Of a DNA stretch of 10,218 bases, positions 1-5,463 are shown in pieces. Source of the DNA: Candidatus Dormiibacterota bacterium (GTDB taxonomy: Bacteria; Chloroflexota; Dormibacteria; Aeolococcales; Aeolococcaceae); NCBI GenBank assembly GCA_955651875.1, contig CATPAP010000152.1, positions 1 to 10,218 on the forward strand, given 5' to 3'. The translations under genes and the position numbers were made by a program. Below the pieces are notes generated by a model. That model was not told where the DNA came from and did no database searches. It worked only from the letters and a program-made list of their open reading frames with translations. Every line of letters starts with the position of its first letter. The stretch's first letter is position 1.

Positions 1-819
<819 letters not shown>

Positions 820-823
820 CGCG

Positions 824-2464
824 ATGTCAGCCAGCACCACGGTCCGCAGCGCGTCGTTCCAGGCGCTGGTCGACGACTTCGTCCGCGACCAGTGTCGGGC
901 GGATCCGGCGATGGCCTCCTTCTGGGGCCTGACCGAATGGGACCACGAGGTCGCCGACCTGTCGGCGGACGGCTTTGGCAAGCGCGATGCGTCCAACCGC
1001 AGGTGGCTGAGCACCTTCGAAGACGCCGATTCCGCAGAGCTGACGGCAGAGCAGCGAGTGGACCGCGAGCTCATCCTCGCCCGCGTCGGGGTCGCCGTCG
1101 CCAACGCCGACTACTTGGACTGGCGGCGTTCTCCCGACCCGTACGCCTGGGCAGATGGAACCTTCGCCCTCTTCGTCCACCAGGCGAGACCTGAGGACGA
1201 AGCCGTCGCTGCCGCGCTCGACCGGCTCGCCAAGGTGCCCGACCTCGTCGCGGCAGCCAGAGCCAACCTCAGCGCCGAGCTCGCCCACCCGCAGATCCTG
1301 AGGCGCGACCTGGCCACGATCCGGGGCAAAGCTCAGTTCCTCCGTGGGGAGCTCGAAGACTTCGTGCAGGACCCCGCCCGCAGTGAGCAGCTGCGGCGTG
1401 CCGCCGAGCCCGCCGCGCGAGCGTTCGACGAGCTGGCGAGCCACGTCGAACAGCTGGCGCAGTCAGCGCAGGGTGACTTCGCGTACGGCGTGGAGCGCTA
1501 CGACAACCTGCTCCAAATTGGCGAGCAGCTCAGCTTCGACACGCGCTCACTGCGCGAGATGGGCTGGCGTGAGTACCGTGCGCTCGACGAGCAGATGTCC
1601 GACGTCGCCGAGCGCATCGGCGGCTCGCGTGATTGGAAGGTGGTGCTGACCGAGCTGCAGAAACAGCATGCCCCGGACATGCAGGGAATGCTCGATGAGT
1701 ACGCGGCCACGACCGAGCGGGCGCGCCGGTTCGTGGTCGACAACGACCTCATGACACTGCCCGCGGGCGAGCATTGCGACGTCAAACGCGCGCCCGCATT
1801 CCTGAGCGCGTCGGCCGTCGCCAGCTACTTCCCGGCTGCACCGTTTCTCAAGGGCGCGCGAGGGACCTTCAACGTCCCGTTCACGCCCGATGACGCCAGC
1901 GCGGACCAGGTCGAGGACCGCCTGCGAGGCAACTCGCATTTCGAGATCCCCGCCACCACCGTGCATGAGGCCTACGGCGGTCACCATGCCCACTTCGTGC
2001 GCATGGCCGGTGCGAACCCGCTGCGCCAGTTCCTGCAGAGCACCTTCTTCGCCGAGGGTTGGGCGCTGTACTTCGAGAAGGTGGCGTTCGAGCACGGCTT
2101 CTACCGCGACGACGCGGAGGTGCTCGGCTGGCTGTCGGGCCGGATCATGCGCGCGGCCCGCATCGTCGTCGACACTGGCCTGCACCTCGGTGAGATGTCG
2201 ATCGACGAGGCGCAGGAGTTCCTGCGCACCAACGTCGGTGTGCCCGACGACGTCGCCCGGCTGGAGGCCATCCGCTACGCGGCTGACCCCACCCAGGCGT
2301 CCGCGTACCTGACCGGCGCGCTGTCGATCGAGCGCTCACGCGACCAGTGGATGAAGGAGGGCAGGGGCTCGCTGCGCGAGTTCAACGACGCCATCACCGA
2401 TACCGGCGCCCTGCCCCCGGGCCTCGCCGCCCGAGCCATCGGGATCGCGCAAGCCGGGGGATGA
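824..2464 (+). CDS. DUF885 domain protein, putative zinc metallopeptidase
   Basis: The 546-residue product fits the DUF885 family (usually about 550-600 residues), whose members carry a zinc-peptidase-like HExxxGHH signature. Visible here are HEAYGGHH at residues 381-388 (likely zinc ligands H381 and H388 or neighbours, catalytic E382) and, 30 residues on, the conserved AEGWALY block with E411, a plausible further ligand. The N-terminal part (FQALVDDFVRDQCRADP, then FWGLTEWD) matches the usual helical start, where these proteins carry a 'P..a...G...hd' pattern. No signal peptide or membrane helix is evident, so it is probably cytoplasmic. The C-terminal part (residues 440-546) is helical and contains the family's 'YLTGALSIERSRDQW' type segment. 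It sits 4 nt after the oxidoreductase stop and is probably translated from the same mRNA. Oddity: the usual Pro in HExxPGHH is Gly. The physiological substrate is unknown. Confidence 0.9.
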   Translation: MSASTTVRSASFQALVDDFVRDQCRADPAMASFWGLTEWDHEVADLSADGFGKRDASNRRWLSTFEDADSAELTAEQRVDRELILARVGVAVANADYLDWRRSPDPYAWADGTFALFVHQARPEDEAVAAALDRLAKVPDLVAAARANLSAELAHPQILRRDLATIRGKAQFLRGELEDFVQDPARSEQLRRAAEPAARAFDELASHVEQLAQSAQGDFAYGVERYDNLLQIGEQLSFDTRSLREMGWREYRALDEQMSDVAERIGGSRDWKVVLTELQKQHAPDMQGMLDEYAATTERARRFVVDNDLMTLPAGEHCDVKRAPAFLSASAVASYFPAAPFLKGARGTFNVPFTPDDASADQVEDRLRGNSHFEIPATTVHEAYGGHHAHFVRMAGANPLRQFLQSTFFAEGWALYFEKVAFEHGFYRDDAEVLGWLSGRIMRAARIVVDTGLHLGEMSIDEAQEFLRTNVGVPDDVARLEAIRYAADPTQASAYLTGALSIERSRDQWMKEGRGSLREFNDAITDTGALPPGLAARAIGIAQAGG

Positions 2465-2535
2465 ACGCGCTCAGTCTGCCGCCAGCGCCCGATAGTCGGC
2501 CGCAGGATCGGGAGCGGCAACCCGGGGAAGCATGA

Positions 2536-2586
2536 GCAGACGCGCAGTGCGGGACGCCATGAACGCCGGGAGTATGACGCGTCTGC
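2536..2586. repeat. Perfect 9-bp inverted repeat with 33-nt spacer
   Basis: GCAGACGCG at 2536-2544 is the exact reverse complement of CGCGTCTGC at 2578-2586. It could be a hairpin at the end of the DUF885 transcript, an operator, or chance in GC-rich DNA. No T-tract follows closely, so a canonical terminator is unlikely. Confidence 0.4.
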
Positions 2587-2695
2587 GCCGATCTGAGGGT
2601 ACGCCGACCGCCAGAGGGCTGCGGACATCCGCCGGCCCTCGCGCCGGAAATCTCCCAGCGAGTTCACAGCCCGTCGTCAGTTTTTTGCAAGGCAC

Positions 2696-2702
2696 AGGGG
2701 GG
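2696..2702 (+). promoter_or_regulatory. Shine-Dalgarno site deciding the protease start
   Basis: AGGGGGG ends 6 nt before the ATG at 2709. That spacing favours 2709 over the nearby in-frame ATG at 2715 and over the far upstream ATG at 2532. Confidence 0.6.
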
Positions 2703-2708
2703 CACCAT

Positions 2709-4031
2709 ATGGGAATGCAGTACCCCGACAACACCACCCTCCCCACAGCTGGCGGTCCGCCGGCGGCTCCGCTCGGGCCGCCGGCGCCGCCGGCCAACTC
2801 CTACCCCAAGTCCGGCGCCGTCGCTCCGCCTCCCCCTCCGCCGCCACCGGCACTCCCGTGGGGGTTCACCGGACCGGTGGCTGGGCAGCCGCTGCCGCAG
2901 CCGCCCAGCCGCCGCCGGCGCGTCGTGGCCGGCGCCATGGCCGGCCTCTTCGTGGTCGGCATCGGCTCCGGAATTTTGGCCGCGCGGCTGACCGCTCCGC
3001 CGTCCTCACCGTCGAGCACCGCGATCACGGTCCCGACCGTCCCCGACTTCGGCAGCAGCAGCTCGCCAACCAGCCCGTCCACCACCGCGCCGGACACGTC
3101 GGGAGTCGCCGCCAAGGTAACCCCCGGCATCGTCAACATCGACGTCACGCTCGCCGGCAACGGCGGTGCGGCCGGCACCGGCATGGTGATCACCTCCACC
3201 GGCGAGGTGCTCACCAACAACCACGTCATCGACGGCGAGACCAGCGTCAGCGTCGAGCTGCCGAGCACCGGCAAGACATATTCGGCGCACGTGGTCGGCT
3301 ACGACCTCAGCGACGATGTCGCGTTGGTCCAGATCGACGGCGGCGGCACCTTCAAGACGGTGAGCATCGGCAACTCCTCCACCATCAGCATCGGCGAGGC
3401 GGTGGTGGCGCTCGGCAACGCGCAGGGACGCAACGGCGCGCCGTCCGTCACCGCAGGCAATGTCACCAGGCTCAACCAGACCATCACCGCCAGCGACCAG
3501 AGCGGCGGCGATGTCGAGACCGTCAGTGGCCTCATCGAGGTCGACGCGCAGATCCAGCCGGGTGACTCTGGTGGACCCCTGGTCACATCGTCGGGCACCG
3601 TCATCGGCATGGACACCGCCGCGCAGTCCGCCGGGGGCCGCTTCAACCAGCAGGCCTCCAGCCTCGCCTACGCCATCCCCGTCAACAAGGCAATGCAGAT
3701 CGTCCGCCAGATCCAGTCCGGCACGAGCACGACCACCGTGCACGTCGGCAACACCCGCGCCCTGCTCGGCGTCGGCACCCAGGCCGCCACCGGGAACACC
3801 AACGGCGTGCAGGTGATCACCGTCGAGCCCGGCAGCCCGGCAGCGAACGCGGGCATCACCGTGGGTGCGGTCATCACCGCGCTCAACGGGAGCGTCGTCG
3901 ACAACAACATGACGCTGCGCAACGACATCGTCGCCCACGCGCCCGGCTCCTCGGTCACCGTCACCTGGACGGACACCGCCGGCACCAGCCACACCGCCTC
4001 GGTCGTCCTCACCACCGGGCCGCCCGCGTGA
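2709..4031 (+). CDS. Membrane-anchored trypsin-like (HtrA/DegP-type) serine protease with PDZ domain
   Basis: The 440-residue product has the usual actinobacterial HtrA-like layout. Residues 1-66 are a proline-rich, low-complexity cytoplasmic tail with eight consecutive prolines at 40-47. RRRR (68-71) is followed by one hydrophobic segment (about 72-94) that should anchor the protein with the protease outside. A Ser/Thr/Pro-rich linker follows (about 96-130). The trypsin-like domain (about 132-335) carries a complete triad: H172 in TNNHVI, D203 in LSDDVALV and S287 in GDSGGP. A C-terminal PDZ domain (about 350-435) contains GVQVITVEPGSPAANAGI. Family knowledge suggests quality control of misfolded envelope proteins or regulated proteolysis. 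No sensor-kinase or sigma/anti-sigma gene is adjacent. The gene looks monocistronic, with the convergent bS22 gene 40 nt beyond its stop. Confidence 0.95.
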   Translation: MGMQYPDNTTLPTAGGPPAAPLGPPAPPANSYPKSGAVAPPPPPPPPALPWGFTGPVAGQPLPQPPSRRRRVVAGAMAGLFVVGIGSGILAARLTAPPSSPSSTAITVPTVPDFGSSSSPTSPSTTAPDTSGVAAKVTPGIVNIDVTLAGNGGAAGTGMVITSTGEVLTNNHVIDGETSVSVELPSTGKTYSAHVVGYDLSDDVALVQIDGGGTFKTVSIGNSSTISIGEAVVALGNAQGRNGAPSVTAGNVTRLNQTITASDQSGGDVETVSGLIEVDAQIQPGDSGGPLVTSSGTVIGMDTAAQSAGGRFNQQASSLAYAIPVNKAMQIVRQIQSGTSTTTVHVGNTRALLGVGTQAATGNTNGVQVITVEPGSPAANAGITVGAVITALNGSVVDNNMTLRNDIVAHAPGSSVTVTWTDTAGTSHTASVVLTTGPPA

Positions 4032-4050
4032 TGGGCGCCCTCTCACCGCC

Positions 4051-4072
4051 GAGCCGCAGGCCGGCGCGGCTC
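4051..4072. terminator. GC-rich hairpin between convergent protease and bS22 genes
   Basis: GAGCCGC (4051-4057) pairs perfectly with GCGGCTC (4066-4072) across an 8-nt loop. It begins 20 nt after the protease stop and abuts the last base of the bS22 stop codon on the other strand, so it could serve both transcripts. There is no T-tract on either side. It may therefore be a hairpin-only terminator or RNA 3'-end stabiliser; this is inference. Confidence 0.5.
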
Positions 4073-4164
4073 TAGCCGCGGCGCTGCCAGCGGGTCTTCT
4101 TCAGCATCTTCTTATGCTTGTGCTTGCGCATCTTCTTGCGCCGCTTCTTGATGACTGAACCCAC
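4072..4164 (-). CDS. Small ribosomal subunit protein bS22 (AURKAIP1/COX24 domain)
   Basis: This 30-residue, very basic protein is easy to miss. It starts at GTG (4162-4164) with GSVIKKRRKKM, continues with KHKHKKMLKKTRWQRR and ends at TAG (4072-4074). From memory, actinobacterial AURKAIP1/COX24-domain proteins of 30-33 residues begin MGSVIKKRRKRM and end with K-(L/M)-L-(R/K)-K/R-TR-x-QRR. The mycobacterial member has been seen as an extra 30S protein, bS22, related to mitoribosomal mS38. About half of the residues are Lys, Arg or His, as expected for a peptide threaded into rRNA. No Shine-Dalgarno is visible. TATAGT (minus-strand -10-like, 4174-4179) ends 9 nt before the GTG, so the mRNA may be leaderless or nearly so. 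The frame is open upstream, but family alignment strongly supports this start. Confidence 0.93.
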   Translation of the reverse strand: MGSVIKKRRKKMRKHKHKKMLKKTRWQRRG

Positions 4165-4173
4165 GAGGCCGGG

Positions 4174-4179
4174 ACTATA
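4174..4179 (-). promoter_or_regulatory. Possible -10 element for a near-leaderless bS22 transcript
   Basis: On the minus strand the sequence reads TATAGT, close to the TANNNT consensus. A start site 6-7 nt downstream would fall about 3 nt before the GTG start codon. No good -35 hexamer is present at 16-18 bp, which is common in actinobacterial promoters. Prediction only. Confidence 0.4.
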
Positions 4180-4296
4180 CCGGATCGCGGCCTCCCAACC
4201 CCGCGGCTGCGCTTCAAGCGGGACGGCGAAGAACCGGCACAGCACCGTTACCGCGCTAACACGGCCCCGTGGGGTTATTCCTGAACAATTGCGCTC

Positions 4297-4860
4297 ATGA
4301 CGACCACCTCCTTCCTCACCAGAGCCGGAGCACGCGTCGACCAACTCCGCGAGCTCAGCCGTCTCCTCCGCTCCCTGAATTGGACCAGCGCCACGCTGCC
4401 GGACGCCGAGCACGAGATCCCCGAGCTCGAGGTGGCCATGACCGTCTACCGTCGCCTCAACCCCGAGGGCGCCGACGCGGCCGACGGCGGGGACGCCCAG
4501 GCGTTCCTCAGCCTCGCCGAGAGCCGCGCCGATCACCTGCGCCAGCTCAGCCAGCACATGCACTCCCTGGATTCAGTCCACTCGTCGCTCACCGAGATCG
4601 AAAACGAGATCCCCGAGCTCGAGCTCACCATGACCGTCTACCGCCGCCTCACCGGCGAGACGGACGAGCCCCGCTCGGCGGCGGCCGCGGCCGTGCCTGC
4701 CAAGGCCCGAGCCGGCGCCGGCTCGGGCTGGGAGGACGAGGAGACCGACGCCGCCCCGGTGCCGAGCTTCAGCCAGTTCGCCATCCAGCGCCTCGACCCG
4801 AGCGGCCCGCCCCCGGCGGCAGATGCGGGCACCGACCAGAACGGGAACTGGGACAGCTAG
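4297..4860 (+). CDS. Hypothetical protein with two tandem copies of a 49-residue helical unit
   Basis: I do not recognise this 187-residue protein. Its main feature is an internal duplication: residues 6-54 and 70-118 align without gaps at a 64-residue offset, with 26 of 49 identical by my count. Each copy has R-x-D-x-LR-x-LS, then SL, and ends with E-x-EIPELE followed by MTVYRRL. The pattern of Leu, Ile, Val and Met with charged residues suggests two helices joined by a turn, perhaps a helical hairpin or coiled coil. A Gly/Asp-rich linker (55-69) separates the copies. The tail (119-187) is Ala/Pro/Asp/Glu-rich and probably disordered, ending NGNWDS. No signal peptide, transmembrane helix or catalytic motif is visible. 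The protein is acidic and G/C-biased like real genes here. It is divergent from bS22 (132 nt apart) and converges on the HIT gene with overlapping stops. There is no clear Shine-Dalgarno before the ATG. Function unknown. Confidence 0.88.
   Translation: MTTTSFLTRAGARVDQLRELSRLLRSLNWTSATLPDAEHEIPELEVAMTVYRRLNPEGADAADGGDAQAFLSLAESRADHLRQLSQHMHSLDSVHSSLTEIENEIPELELTMTVYRRLTGETDEPRSAAAAAVPAKARAGAGSGWEDEETDAAPVPSFSQFAIQRLDPSGPPPAADAGTDQNGNWDS
4312..4650 (+). repeat. Diverged tandem duplication inside the 4297 gene
   Basis: Copy 1 covers 4312-4458 and copy 2 covers 4504-4650. The 3' ends of both copies, encoding EIPELE and MTVYRRL, remain nearly identical in DNA: GAGATCCCCGAGCTCGAG occurs in both, followed by ATGACCGTCTACCG. 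The 5' halves have diverged. This pattern suggests an old duplication with selection on the second helix. Confidence 0.85.
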
Positions 4861-5339
4861 ACCAGCTGGGCGTACGCGGTCCGCAGCTTGACGGCGGACT
4901 GCTCGAGACTCTCCGGTAGCACCTTCGTCCGCCCCAGCACCGGCATGAAGTTGGTGTCGCCGTCCCAGCGCGGGACGACGTGCACGTGGACGTGCTCGAC
5001 ACTGGCGCCCCCGGCTTCGCCGTGGTTGACGCCGACGTTGAAGCCGTCCGGGTGCATCGCGGCCGCCAGGGCACGCATTGCCCGCCGCGCGCTGACCATG
5101 AGCGCCGCCGCTGCGCTGTCACCAGCGGCGATGAGGTCGGGCACGTGCTGCTGCGGCGCCACCATGACATGGCCGGGGTTGTACGGAAAGCGATTGAGCA
5201 GGGTGACCGTCGCCTCGTCGCGGGCCACCACCAACAGGTCGTCGGCGCCGCCGTCCGCCGCCCGGCACAGGAAGCAGCCGTCCGTGCTGCCCGCGTCGGT
5301 CACGTAGATCCCCCTCCATGGCGCCCACAGCCGCTCCAT
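4857..5339 (-). CDS. HIT family protein, Ap4A phosphorylase/hydrolase-like
   Basis: The 160-residue product carries the histidine triad H116-V-H118-V-H120-V-V, followed by PRW, with H118 the expected nucleophile. Upstream it has the family block GFNVGVNHGEAGGASVEH. Near the N-terminus, CFLC (C22, C25) and the later H65 in APQQHVPDL could form a zinc site as in many HIT proteins. The opening MERLWAPWRGIYV matches the actinobacterial subgroup that includes mycobacterial Rv2613c, reported as an Ap4A phosphorylase. By family, the enzyme cleaves or phosphorolyses dinucleoside polyphosphates or related nucleotidyl compounds in the cytoplasm. I chose the ATG at 5337-5339 because LWAPWR follows at once, as in relatives; an upstream GTG at 5369 adds ten unconserved residues. 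Its stop overlaps that of the 4297 gene by 3 nt. The exact substrate is not determined by sequence. Confidence 0.93.
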   Translation of the reverse strand: MERLWAPWRGIYVTDAGSTDGCFLCRAADGGADDLLVVARDEATVTLLNRFPYNPGHVMVAPQQHVPDLIAAGDSAAAALMVSARRAMRALAAAMHPDGFNVGVNHGEAGGASVEHVHVHVVPRWDGDTNFMPVLGRTKVLPESLEQSAVKLRTAYAQLV

Positions 5340-5347
5340 CGCCGTCG

Positions 5348-5353
5348 ATGATA
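5348..5353 (-). promoter_or_regulatory. Possible -10 element for the HIT gene
   Basis: TATCAT on the minus strand lies 8 nt before the ATG at 5339, which would give a leaderless or near-leaderless mRNA. No matching -35 is visible. Prediction only. Confidence 0.3.
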
Positions 5354-5373
5354 TGGACGGCAACGGCACCGCG

Positions 5374-5379
5374 TATCAT
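5374..5379 (+). promoter_or_regulatory. Possible -10 element for the S9 peptidase gene
   Basis: A second TATCAT, on the plus strand, would place transcription start near 5386. That favours a peptidase start downstream of it (5447) over the in-frame ATG at 5348. The divergent HIT/peptidase region of about 107 nt thus has a TATCAT facing each way. No convincing -35 is seen. Confidence 0.3.
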
Positions 5380-5418
5380 TCCTGCGTCTTTTCACCTGCG
5401 CACGAGCCGGGGGAACCG

Positions 5419-5463
5419 ATGGGCACTCCTACGCCGTGCAGCCGCTGTGGAGCAACCTCGTAA
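5419..5463 (+). other. Possible 14-codon upstream ORF overlapping the peptidase start
   Basis: ATG at 5419 is preceded by GGGGGA at a 4-5 nt spacing. It reads MGTPTPCSRCGATS and stops at TAA 5461-5463, just past the proposed GTG 5447 and 4 nt before the alternative TTG 5468. It is in a different frame from the peptidase. It could couple translation to the peptidase or be coincidence; very short frames are common by chance. Confidence 0.25.

Larger units (their letters stand above)
2465..2708. other. Intergenic region between DUF885 and htrA-like genes
   Basis: This 244-nt gap should hold the promoter for the protease gene, but I could not fix a convincing -35/-10 pair. It contains a perfect 9-bp inverted repeat (2536-2544 with 2578-2586) and a T-tract, TTTTTT, around 2680-2690. 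An in-frame ATG at 2532 would add 59 residues to the protease, but that stretch looks like translated non-coding DNA (RG/RT-rich, no family resemblance). A 29-residue minus-strand frame starting at 2560-2562 is also open; I see nothing to support it as a gene. Confidence 0.5.

Noticed and set aside
2471..2562. 29-residue minus-strand frame between DUF885 and the protease
   Set aside because: No clear ribosome site and no recognisable family; such a short open frame is expected in GC-rich DNA.
2532..2708. 59-residue N-terminal extension of the HtrA-like protease from ATG 2532
   Set aside because: The stretch is Arg/Ser/Gly-rich without family resemblance, ATG 2709 has AGGGGGG at 6-nt spacing, and the protein from 2709 already has the complete expected layout.
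2755..2900. GC-rich low-complexity repeats (CCG/CCGCC runs) resembling microsatellite DNA
   Set aside because: They encode the proline-rich tail of the protease, common in actinobacterial HtrA-like proteins.
3006..4046. Long 346-residue minus-strand open frame antisense to the protease
   Set aside because: It lies opposite a gene with an intact catalytic triad; its Gly/Asp/Arg/Val-rich composition is the usual shadow of a GC-rich gene.
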